Source: a bacterium
GTDB taxonomy: Bacteria > Zhuqueibacterota > Zhuqueibacteria > Oleimicrobiales > Geothermoviventaceae
Length of the DNA stretch: 64,000 nt
Reading direction: 5' to 3'
Assembly: GCA_028275345.1 (NCBI GenBank)
Contig: JAPWUV010000013.1
Span: 33,210-97,209, forward strand
Shown here: positions 56,606 to 64,000 of the stretch, in pieces
Position numbering within the stretch: the first letter of the stretch is position 1
Layout: every line of letters begins with the position of its first letter
Translations under genes and position numbers: made by a program
Notes under the pieces: generated by a model
What the model saw: the letters and a program-made list of their open reading frames with translations, nothing else
Told to the model about the DNA's origin: nothing
Database searches by the model: none

Positions 56606-59320
56606 ATGGTGCGGATCGGGAAAAGCGGAATGGCTGCCGCAGAAAGTTTCCTGCCATTGGGGAGGCGGCAGAGGTGCAGAGTTGCGTCTCCAACTTCGGC
56701 TGACCGTCTTGACTGTCGGGTGGCGGGGAAGGTGTCCCAGCGAGCCAGTAGCCGCTTTTTCGGCGCTTCATCTTGGAGAGGCTGCCCCTTCGTAAACGTG
56801 CTGGCTGGCTGCTGGGTCGGCTTCGCATTCGGTATGATCCTCTCGTTTACCAGTGCCCTCCGAGGAGAAGAGCACCCAACGATTGCCTTGTGGCTCTTCG
56901 ATGAGCCGGTAGGGCTCTACCCGAGCTGTGTCCTCAATGATGCGGGGCCGAATGACTACCCCATGGTCATCGGCTTCGGCGGGCAAATCGTGCCGGGAAA
57001 GTTTGGTAATGCGCTCGAGCCGTTGGAACGTCCCAAACCCCCGATCCCAGAGGGTGAAGCACACTTTGGTCTCAAACGCTTGCCGCCTTCTCCGGGTCGC
57101 AAAGTTTCGCCCCTTAGCTGGCACAACGCCGATTTTTGCGCATTGATGACCAGCGGCGAGAATCACCTCCGCAAGGAGGTGGGATTCCCACAGGTCACTC
57201 GTACGCAGCTCAATCTGGGCGAGTTTGACTGGACGGTGGAGTTTTGGTACAAGCCCACGCGCCGCACGGGTGATGACGGCGTAGTCTTTGAGATCGGGCA
57301 GGGGCCCAGAGGCGAGAATGACCGTGTGACGCGGCTGCTTCTCCATGCGGACCTTCGCTCTTTTGAGCTACAGAATTTCCCCAGCGGGACCCGGGTGGGT
57401 CTTCCCTCTGACGAGAAATCTCTGCAACCAGGGGGGAATTCTTGGCATCACATCGCTTTCGTGTATGCGGCGCGCGAGAAAGCACTCCGGCACTTTGTGG
57501 ATGGCAAGCTGCAGGTGGAAGTCACTGGGATCAGGATTGCTTCGCTGGAGCCGGGTGAAGAGGACTACATGACTGTAGGCCGAGATGGCCTGTGGAAACG
57601 GCCGTTGCCCGGAGCCATCGACGAGCTTCGGTTTTCCGCCGCTGCGCTCTACCGAAAAGACTTCCGCCCGCCAGAGAGTTTCTCGCCCTTCTACAACGGC
57701 ACCATCCGACCGTTGACCTTGAAAAAAGGCCCGCCTTTACTTTTCCCGGATGGCAAGCCAGCCAAGATCCCGGTGCCACTGGGCGGGCGAAAGTACCTCT
57801 TCATCGATGACGCGATCGTCGACTCGATGGCGAACATCACGTTCTGTGTGAATCCGCCTCGTTTGGCTGAGCGTGTGGTCGACAACATCCGTGGCCAATT
57901 CCGCAAACACCTCACCGTGGTGGAGGACGATAGTGGCCGGATTCGCATCTACAACTCTGTCGAGGATGACTACTTGCAGGTATTGGTCTCGAAGGATGGG
58001 ATTCACTTCGAGGCGCCTGACCTCGGGGTTGAGCACAAAGGGCACCGGAATATCACCATTGCCGGACCTGTGGGTGGTCTGGGCACGCCCTTCATCGATC
58101 CGAATGGGCCGCCCGAAGAACGTTGGAAATACTTCAGCGACTACCACCGTCGGGGCATCTTCTTGTTTGTTTCTCCCGACGGCTTCCGTTGGAAGCGGTA
58201 CGTGCCCTACGTACTGCCGTTTCGAAGCGGGACTCAGTCGTGCGTTTTCTACGACGACCAGCAGCAACTTTACCTGGGCTATCATCGATCCGACGTGCTG
58301 GATTTTCCGTCTCACGAAACGTGCCGGGTGACGGCGTTCACCCGTGCCAGCCAGCCGTACCCGCCGTGGCCATTCGGACCGTTGAGCGATGGGGATGTGG
58401 AGCGGCTGGCGAAAGAATACCCGATGCGCGATCCTCAACCCTGGTATCTCGACAACGGGCCCCTTACCCCGGGAGGATTCTCATTCGAATATCCGCACCT
58501 ATTCACTCCGATCGACACCCTGGATCCGTCGGATACCGACATCTACATCACGAAGGCGATCAAATACCCGTGGGCTCCAGACGTTTATTTGGCGTTTCCG
58601 ATTGTCTATTTCCACTACGAGGTGATCGAACCTCCCGCCCGCCTTTTGCTAATGGATCCCCGCCGAGAACGGGGTAGTGGCCCACTGGAAACGCAGCTTG
58701 CCGTAAGTCGGGACGGATTGCACTGGAAACGCTACCCACGTCCCGCCTACGTGGGCATTGGTCGGCACGAAGGACGTGACTTGCACACCGCTTACCTGGC
58801 CCAGGGGATGGTGCGTCGGGGAGAAGAGATCTGGCAGTACTACTACGGCGAGACCCAATACCACTCCTCTTGGGTCGACCGTCGGGCAGAACAGGCTGTG
58901 TATCGCGTGGTGCAGCGGCTGGATGGCTTTGTATCCGCTGATGCTCCCTATGACCGCGAAGGGATTATCATAACGGTGCCGTTTGTATTCGAGGGGAATC
59001 GCCTGGTGTTAAACATCGATACCGAGGCAGCCGGCTACGCCCAGGTGGGCTTCCTGGATGAAAACGGAAAGCCGATTGCTGGGTTCTCAGTGGACGATTG
59101 TGTCTACATCAATGGGGATTTCATCGCTACGGAAGTCGAATGGATCAAGGGCATGGAGGGTTACACACGGTCTCGGCCGACCAACCAAATGGAAGCGGTA
59201 CAGTTCTTCCAATCCGTTAGAACAAGTGCTGACGTCTCACCGCTGGCGGGCAAGGTAGTGCGCTTGATGTTCCGATTGCGAGGGGCGAAGCTGTATGCCA
59301 TGCAGTTTGTTACCAAATAA
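56606..59320 (+). CDS. Exported LamG plus propeller protein
   Basis: 904 residues from ATG 56606, chosen for GGAGGAGG at 56591-56598. A hydrophobic stretch (about residues 65-85, 'VGFAFGMILSFTSALRG') would be the signal; the roughly 60 residues before it are unusually long, so GTG starts near 56795 are possible. Residues about 95-340 form a LamG/concanavalin domain ('FDWTVEFWYKPTRRT', 'SWHHIAFVYAA', 'GAIDELRFS'). Then 'KYLFIDDAIVDSMANITF' opens a propeller-like region akin to the protein at 29619, ending in a C-terminal beta domain. Likely binds or cleaves a glycan; the enzyme class is unknown. Confidence 0.72.
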   Translation: MVRIGKSGMAAAESFLPLGRRQRCRVASPTSADRLDCRVAGKVSQRASSRFFGASSWRGCPFVNVLAGCWVGFAFGMILSFTSALRGEEHPTIALWLFDEPVGLYPSCVLNDAGPNDYPMVIGFGGQIVPGKFGNALEPLERPKPPIPEGEAHFGLKRLPPSPGRKVSPLSWHNADFCALMTSGENHLRKEVGFPQVTRTQLNLGEFDWTVEFWYKPTRRTGDDGVVFEIGQGPRGENDRVTRLLLHADLRSFELQNFPSGTRVGLPSDEKSLQPGGNSWHHIAFVYAAREKALRHFVDGKLQVEVTGIRIASLEPGEEDYMTVGRDGLWKRPLPGAIDELRFSAAALYRKDFRPPESFSPFYNGTIRPLTLKKGPPLLFPDGKPAKIPVPLGGRKYLFIDDAIVDSMANITFCVNPPRLAERVVDNIRGQFRKHLTVVEDDSGRIRIYNSVEDDYLQVLVSKDGIHFEAPDLGVEHKGHRNITIAGPVGGLGTPFIDPNGPPEERWKYFSDYHRRGIFLFVSPDGFRWKRYVPYVLPFRSGTQSCVFYDDQQQLYLGYHRSDVLDFPSHETCRVTAFTRASQPYPPWPFGPLSDGDVERLAKEYPMRDPQPWYLDNGPLTPGGFSFEYPHLFTPIDTLDPSDTDIYITKAIKYPWAPDVYLAFPIVYFHYEVIEPPARLLLMDPRRERGSGPLETQLAVSRDGLHWKRYPRPAYVGIGRHEGRDLHTAYLAQGMVRRGEEIWQYYYGETQYHSSWVDRRAEQAVYRVVQRLDGFVSADAPYDREGIIITVPFVFEGNRLVLNIDTEAAGYAQVGFLDENGKPIAGFSVDDCVYINGDFIATEVEWIKGMEGYTRSRPTNQMEAVQFFQSVRTSADVSPLAGKVVRLMFRLRGAKLYAMQFVTK

Positions 59321-59615
59321 GGTCGGGCTCGAAGACAGGATAGAAATTCACAGGCACGGGTGAAACATGGGACGATTGCCCTTGGGCTTGAAAGAGGGTT
59401 TTCGGAGCTTGATCGTTATCCTTTCTCAGTGGCGACGTGTTGATCTTCGCCGGGTACAAGCAGCCGTTTCGGAGGAGGGTCGGGATTGGACAAGCTCCGA
59501 GAGAATACGGCGTGGCTGGGTCAGTATCGGGGAACGCCAAAAGATGCGGGTTCGCTTCGCTTGGGAGGCTTACTCGGATTGCATCCGTCTCGGTCGGGTC
59601 GGTGGCCAAGCGCAG

Positions 59616-61235
59616 ATGGGCCCCTTGATTTGGGCACTGTTGGCGGGACTACTGGCTCTGTTTCTTTCAGTCGCAGGCTGTTCACGGCAAGATATGAACG
59701 CCGTCCCGAATTACGATTGGGCATTCTGGCGCGAGAGGTTGGTCGGGCCGGCCACCGAGGAAGTGCCATTGCGGGAATACGCGAAGGTCCATTACGTTTC
59801 GGTCTCGGGTGGAGAGGATAGACCCGACGCAGGCAGCCGCGAAAGACCATGGCGCACATTGCGGTATGCCTTACAAAGGATCGAGCCTGAAGGTACCTCT
59901 CGGCGGGTGGCCCTCCTCGTGGCCCAAGGGACGTATGCGGAGGCGCCGCTGCATTTAATCCCGCTGGTGGATCTCTTCGGAGGATTTCATCCCGAGACGT
60001 GGGAGCGGGACATTTTCCGCCATCGAACCATGCTCACTGGCGAAGGTGTGAATCGCATCCTGGTCGCCACCAATGGGGTTCGAATCGATGGATTCGTGCT
60101 GGCAGACGGTAAGGTTCGCGGCAAGGGCGCGGCTGTATTGTGCGAGGGTGTGTCGCCAATCATCTCGAATAACACTTTCATTCGCAACGGGACCCTGAAG
60201 CCGATGGACTGGAACCCAAAGTTCCTCCACCAGACTGCGAACGATGGTGGGGCCATCTATTGCGGCGAAGGGGCAGCGCCCATCATTCGGAACAATCTGT
60301 TCATAGGCAACACCACTGAGGCAGGCCGTGGTGCTGGGGTGGCCTGCCACGGGGGTGCTCGTGCGAGGATCATGTTCAACGCGTTTCTGAACAATACGGC
60401 AGGCCTGGACGACCCGAAGCGTAGCAGCGACGGGGGTGCAATCTCCGCCTTCGATCACTCTCCAGTGCTTGTGCAGGGGAACGTGCTGATCGGCAACCGC
60501 GCCATGGGAACCAATGACGCCGGGGGGATTTTCGCAGCCCTTTGGTCGTCGGTTACAATTGACCACAATATCCTCGTGGATAACTACGGCGATGACGACG
60601 GGGGTGCCCTTTTTGTGGGCGGGCAGGAGCATCGCTACGATCGGCCACTCGATCCGCTACCTCCCGCGGAGGAGTTCTTCGTGCGGGTGTCGAACAATCT
60701 TTTCGTCGCGAATGCCAATCGTTCCAGGAATTCCGGGGCCTTTCGCATCACAATGGAGTCCCGCGGACTTGTGGAGGGGAATTTTGTGGCTCTCAACGAT
60801 GGCGGTGCCTACTTTGAACGGTCGGAGCTCACCATTCGACGTAACGTCATTCTGGACAACGTACTGCTGGTGGAAACGAAGCAGGGTTTGCGGCCGAGCA
60901 TCCTGGAGGGGAACCTCATTTGGGGCGAATTGCGGTTGGAGGCTCCGGCTGAGCTTTCAAACAACCTACTGAGGGGGCAGTGGCGACCTTCGCCTGACCG
61001 GCTCAATGATCGGCGGCTGAGTTTTCCGGTTCTGGCGGCAACCTACTCGCGCACCCGAATGACCACCAGGATCCTGCTGGCCGGAGCGAATTTCGACGAA
61101 GGTAAGCTACGGGGGAGGGTTGTACATGCCGGTGATCGCTGGGGCGTGGTGCGCGACAACGGTCGTGTAGACATTGAAGTCTGGGGTGATTTCGCACGAG
61201 TCACGAGCGTAGAAGTGCTCCCGTACTTCGAGTAG
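59616..61235 (+). CDS. Beta-helix lipoprotein, paralogue of the 27892 protein
   Basis: 539 residues with a lipoprotein signal (LLAGLLALFLSVAGC) from ATG 59616; the frame extends further upstream without meaning. After 'VHYVSVSGGEDRPDAGS' it shows beta-helix rungs such as 'PIISNNTFIRNG', 'PIIRNNLFIGNT', 'VTIDHNILVDNYGDDDGG' and 'LVEGNFVALNDGG'. It shares the N-terminal cap 'FGGFHPETWERDIFRHRT' with the protein at 27892. Right-handed helices are typical of polysaccharide lyases and epimerases, but no catalytic set is visible. The membrane anchor suggests it acts at the cell envelope. Confidence 0.82.
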   Translation: MGPLIWALLAGLLALFLSVAGCSRQDMNAVPNYDWAFWRERLVGPATEEVPLREYAKVHYVSVSGGEDRPDAGSRERPWRTLRYALQRIEPEGTSRRVALLVAQGTYAEAPLHLIPLVDLFGGFHPETWERDIFRHRTMLTGEGVNRILVATNGVRIDGFVLADGKVRGKGAAVLCEGVSPIISNNTFIRNGTLKPMDWNPKFLHQTANDGGAIYCGEGAAPIIRNNLFIGNTTEAGRGAGVACHGGARARIMFNAFLNNTAGLDDPKRSSDGGAISAFDHSPVLVQGNVLIGNRAMGTNDAGGIFAALWSSVTIDHNILVDNYGDDDGGALFVGGQEHRYDRPLDPLPPAEEFFVRVSNNLFVANANRSRNSGAFRITMESRGLVEGNFVALNDGGAYFERSELTIRRNVILDNVLLVETKQGLRPSILEGNLIWGELRLEAPAELSNNLLRGQWRPSPDRLNDRRLSFPVLAATYSRTRMTTRILLAGANFDEGKLRGRVVHAGDRWGVVRDNGRVDIEVWGDFARVTSVEVLPYFE

Positions 61236-61340
61236 GAGTGGAGGTCTTCCCACCGGTCCCCTTGAGGATGTCCGGGAGGAGCTGACGCGGAAAGATCGAG
61301 CTGGACCTTCCGGTGGGTTAATCATTGCGAGGAGGTAACG

Positions 61341-62315
61341 ATGCACACCTGGACAGACAGACGAGCTGTTCTGGCGTGGCTGTTTCTCATGTTGACGACG
61401 TGCTCGGCGATTGCAGCGGAAAAGCCGGACACCGTGGCATGGAAACCCAAACGGATCAATAAGTGCATCGAGTTGCTCGAACAGGGGCAGCCGATCTACT
61501 ACGCGGAGGCCTACGGAGGCTACGAGGAAGGGCTGCGAATGGCGCAAACCTGGGCGGATTACATTGTGTTTGACATGGAACACAACCCGGTAGATTTTGG
61601 TTTGCTCCGTGATTTCATGCGCGGACTCGTGGACGGCGGCCCCACGCCCAGTGGTCATCGTACCCCCACGGTTATTGCCATCCTTCCTGTGTCCGGTGCG
61701 GATCTCACCACTTTCAAGGGAGGCGAGTGGCTGATCCAGCAGGCCCTCGCCCAAGGGGTACATGGTGTTGAGCTGATACGGGCGCGAGACCCCGTGGCAG
61801 TGAAGGAATTCGTACGGGTGTGTCGCTATCCCTTCCAAAAGAAGGGGGCGGAAGAAGTCGGCGAGGGATTGCGTGGCTGGGGAAGCCAGAAGTTTGCTGC
61901 TTGGGTTTGGGGTGTTGGTGAGCAAGAGTATCTGAGAAAGGCGGATGTCTGGCCCTTGAACCCGGAAGGGGAATTAATGCTGGGGGTGAAGATAGAAGAC
62001 CGACACGCGCTGGCTAATGCGGAGCAGACCTTGGCAGTGCCGGGGCTCTGTTTCGCCGAGCACGGTCCCCGCGATATGGGATTATCTTATGGCTACCTTG
62101 AGGGGCGGGCCGATCCGCCGGTACCACCGGAAGTTCAGGCCGCAGGCGATCTGGTCCTCTCGCTCTGCAAGCGATACGGCCTCTTTTTTCTGGACAATGT
62201 GTTGCCGGACAACGTCGTGCAGCAGATCCAGCGTGGGGTGATGATCGGAGCGGGGCGTCGGCGCGATGCAGCGGAGGCAGGACGTCGCTACACGAACCGC
62301 AAGATGCCCTGGTAG
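61341..62315 (+). CDS. HpcH/HpaI-type aldolase-like protein with signal peptide
   Basis: 324 residues. An N-terminal signal (VLAWLFLMLTTCSAIAA) precedes a barrel of the HpcH/HpaI class II aldolase type: 'WADYIVFDMEHNPVDFGLL', 'GVKIEDRHALANAEQ' with the metal-binding Glu region, and 'FAEHGPRDMGLSYG', which matches the family's 'GPxDLxxSxG' block. Cytoplasmic relatives cleave 2-keto-3-deoxy sugar acids or 4-hydroxy-2-oxoacids to pyruvate plus an aldehyde. Export of such an enzyme is unusual. GAGGAGG-type site (CGAGGAGG) lies before ATG 61341. It is the last gene of the island. Confidence 0.82.
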   Translation: MHTWTDRRAVLAWLFLMLTTCSAIAAEKPDTVAWKPKRINKCIELLEQGQPIYYAEAYGGYEEGLRMAQTWADYIVFDMEHNPVDFGLLRDFMRGLVDGGPTPSGHRTPTVIAILPVSGADLTTFKGGEWLIQQALAQGVHGVELIRARDPVAVKEFVRVCRYPFQKKGAEEVGEGLRGWGSQKFAAWVWGVGEQEYLRKADVWPLNPEGELMLGVKIEDRHALANAEQTLAVPGLCFAEHGPRDMGLSYGYLEGRADPPVPPEVQAAGDLVLSLCKRYGLFFLDNVLPDNVVQQIQRGVMIGAGRRRDAAEAGRRYTNRKMPW

Positions 62316-62542
62316 CATGGCACGGACCCGCCCGGTGCCGAGAGCGCTACAGATTCTGGATGTGCTGCAGAGTGGTATTACCAGACGAGTAGGTCTTTCA
62401 TGCAGATACTCGCCAGCACAGGGACGGTGCTTCCTGTGACGGCGGGATTCTGGTTGACATGGCCGGAGGATGCGACCTGGATATTCCGCGGGATTCGTCC
62501 CTGCCTTGTCAAATCTTAGTGATTTGGGTTTCGAGAAATCCC
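62316..62542. other. Intergenic region at the end of the catabolic island
   Basis: About 230 bp with no gene, between the aldolase-like gene and the rimP promoter. No repeat or sequence matching the tRNA-Arg 3' end was seen. Confidence 0.45.
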
Positions 62543-62571
62543 TTGCGGTTTTAGATTTACTCGGTTATATT
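62543..62571 (+). promoter_or_regulatory. Sigma-70 type promoter of rimP-nusA
   Basis: TTGCGG (62543-62548), 17-bp spacer, TATATT (62566-62571). Transcription would begin near 62578, just before a leader hairpin and about 50 nt before rimP. Confidence 0.65.
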
Positions 62572-62580
62572 CCCGTCGTG

Positions 62581-62607
62581 AGTGGGTTCGAAGGACCCAC
62601 TTTTTTG
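62581..62607 (+). terminator. Terminator-like hairpin in the rimP leader
   Basis: AGTGGGT and ACCCACT pair around a 7-base loop, followed at once by TTTTTT. This is a complete intrinsic-terminator shape placed between the promoter and the rimP start. Similar hairpins are found before rimP in other bacteria (the rimP-leader RNA of alphaproteobacteria), so attenuation of rimP-nusA, which encodes an elongation/termination factor, is plausible. Confidence 0.65.
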
Positions 62608-62627
62608 TTGCCACTGGGAGACGTTCC

Positions 62628-63077
62628 GTGCATGTGTCCGCCGAGCAGATTCGGGAGCTTGTCGAGCCTCTCCTCGAAGAGGAGGGGGTTGAGCTAGTGG
62701 ACCTCGAGCTAAAGGGCTCGCCGGGTCGCCTGATCCTCCGCATCTTCATCGACGAGGAGGGAGGCATCACCATTGACCGCTGCACCGAGATCAGCCGCAA
62801 GCTCTCGGATCTGCTGGACCGCAAGGACCCGATCCCGGGCCGGTACACGCTCGAGGTATCGTCGCCGGGCGTCGATCGACCGTTGGTTCAGCCGAGGGAC
62901 TTCCGACGCAACGTGGGGCGAGAGGTTCGGGTGGAGTACCGCGACGGGGAGGTGACGCGTTCCCTCACAGGACGGATCATGGCGGCAGCGGACGACTTGG
63001 AGCTGGAAGTCCGCGGAGAGCGGATCCACCTGCAGTGGTCCGATGTGATTCGCGCGAAGATCCAGCTCCGGTTTTGA
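62628..63077 (+). CDS. rimP: Ribosome maturation factor RimP
   Basis: 149 residues. RimP binds the 30S subunit and assists its maturation. Family features are 'IRELVEPLLEEEGVELVDLE' at the N-terminus, 'RLILRIFIDEEGGITIDRC', 'LEVSSPGVDRPL' and the C-terminal Sm-like domain with 'VIRAKIQLRF'. The GTG start at 62628 has GGGAG upstream. nusA follows 45 bp later, the normal order in most bacteria. Confidence 0.95.
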   Translation: MHVSAEQIRELVEPLLEEEGVELVDLELKGSPGRLILRIFIDEEGGITIDRCTEISRKLSDLLDRKDPIPGRYTLEVSSPGVDRPLVQPRDFRRNVGREVRVEYRDGEVTRSLTGRIMAAADDLELEVRGERIHLQWSDVIRAKIQLRF

Positions 63078-63122
63078 GAAGAGGAACTAAGGGGGCCAAG
63101 ACCCAAGCAAGGGCAATGGGAG

Positions 63123-64000
63123 ATGGTGAGAACTGAGCTTGCAGAGGCTTTCGCACAGTTGGCGAAAGAGAAGCAGATCGACCGGGAGAAGCTGTCGGAG
63201 ATCATCCACAGCGTCCTGGAGGCGATGGTCCGCAAGAAATTCGGGACCACCGATAACTTCGACATCTACGTCAACCTGGACAAGGGGGTCATCGAGATCC
63301 AGCAGATCAAGAAGATCGTGGAGAAGGTGACCGACCCCGTCACGGAGATCGACCTGGAGACGGCGCGGAAGAGCGAGCCGGATCTGGAGATTGGCGAGGA
63401 GTTCCTGGAAATCGTCGACCCGGCCACCTTTGGGCGACGGTTGATCCAATCGGCCAGACAAAGCCTGAATCAGAAAATCCGGGAGATCGAGAAGCAGATC
63501 ACCTTCGAGGAGTACAAGAATCGGGTGGGGGAGATCGTGATCGGCGATGTCCGCCAGGTGACCCGGGATGAGGTCTACCTCAACGTGGACCGCACGGAAG
63601 TGGTGATGCCGCGGGAGGAGCAGATCCCGACGGAGAAGTACCGACGCGGCGAGACCCTGCGCGCGGTGATCAAGAGAGTGGAAGAAACCCCGCGCGGCCC
63701 GGTGATCATCGTCAGTCGGGCCGACCCCATGTTCTTGGTGCGGCTTTTCGAATTGGAGGTACCGGAGATCTACGAGGGGATCATCGAGATCCGGGCGATC
63801 GCGCGGGAGCCGGGTGAACGGACGAAGATCGCCGTCGTCTCCAACGACAAGCGCATCGATGCCGTGGGTGCCTGCGTCGGGATGAAGGGCATCCGAATTC
63901 AGTCCATCGTGCGCGAGCTGAACAACGAGAAGATCGACATCATCAACTGGAGTTCGGAGCCGGAGATCCTGGTGCAGAGGGCGTTGAGCCCCGCGAAGCC
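63123..64000 (+). CDS. nusA: Transcription factor NusA (3' end cut by window)
   Basis: The frame runs from ATG 63123 to the window end; 292 codons are visible. The N-terminal polymerase-binding domain ('ELAEAFAQLAKEKQIDREKL', about residues 3-125), an S1 domain ('GEIVIGDVRQVTRDEVYL', about 137-200) and the first KH domain ('GACVGMKGIRIQSIVRELN', about 255-290) are in the expected order. NusA regulates pausing, termination and antitermination. The remaining KH domain lies beyond the window. GGGAG is directly upstream. Confidence 0.95.
   Translation, partial: MVRTELAEAFAQLAKEKQIDREKLSEIIHSVLEAMVRKKFGTTDNFDIYVNLDKGVIEIQQIKKIVEKVTDPVTEIDLETARKSEPDLEIGEEFLEIVDPATFGRRLIQSARQSLNQKIREIEKQITFEEYKNRVGEIVIGDVRQVTRDEVYLNVDRTEVVMPREEQIPTEKYRRGETLRAVIKRVEETPRGPVIIVSRADPMFLVRLFELEVPEIYEGIIEIRAIAREPGERTKIAVVSNDKRIDAVGACVGMKGIRIQSIVRELNNEKIDIINWSSEPEILVQRALSPAK

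Noticed and set aside
1..64000. CRISPR arrays, transposases, insertion sequences, phage genes
   Set aside because: No regularly spaced repeats, Cas-like proteins, transposase motifs or phage structural genes were found on either strand.

Overview
The window is 64 kb of high-GC bacterial DNA in which every gene I can support, including the single tRNA, lies on the + strand. Several features point to a Gram-negative bacterium of the FCB superphylum, probably a candidate lineage near KSB1/Calditrichota. These are LPS-transport genes (OstA-like, lptB), a TonB-dependent receptor with a carboxypeptidase-regulatory-like N-terminus, many predicted lipoproteins, and a C-terminal secretion-sorting module opening with NYPNPFN. 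The phylum call is an inference.

Layout. (1) 1-11.9 kb is a housekeeping and envelope block: OstA/LptA-like (cut by the window edge), lptB, rpoN, hslV, hslU, argF, a FemAB-like acyltransferase, three glycosyltransferases, tRNA-Arg(CCT) and a membrane-anchored TPR protein. (2) 11.9-13.1 kb has no recognisable gene. (3) 13.1-62.3 kb is a catabolic island. It opens with an IclR-family regulator driven by an exact 72-bp tandem duplication of a promoter-operator unit. It then carries three importers (two SSS symporters and a GntP permease) and cytoplasmic sugar-acid enzymes: split transketolase, SDR, Fe-dependent alcohol dehydrogenase, DHDPS-family lyase, PdxA-like dehydrogenase, DUF1537 kinase, bicupin and two UroD-fold proteins. 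It also encodes a large exported set: sulfatase, PhoD-like phosphatase, two beta-helix proteins, two propeller plus C-terminal-module proteins, two proteins sharing an FIDD-type propeller module, a PA14-sialidase, two FG-GAP proteins, a two-module protein of unknown fold, a TonB receptor, a T9SS-type sorted protein and an HpcH/HpaI-type aldolase with a signal peptide. (4) 62.5-64 kb returns to housekeeping: a promoter, a leader hairpin, rimP and the start of nusA.

Working model (inference). The exported proteins bind, desulfate and cut a sulfated, uronate- or deoxy-sugar-rich polysaccharide. Products cross the outer membrane by the TonB receptor and the inner membrane by the symporters. The sugar acids are then oxidised, phosphorylated and cleaved to C3 units under IclR control. 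No SusD-like protein is present and several exported proteins match no family I can name with confidence, so this looks like an atypical polysaccharide-utilisation locus that may hold undescribed carbohydrate-active enzymes. One FG-GAP gene has an apparent frameshift.
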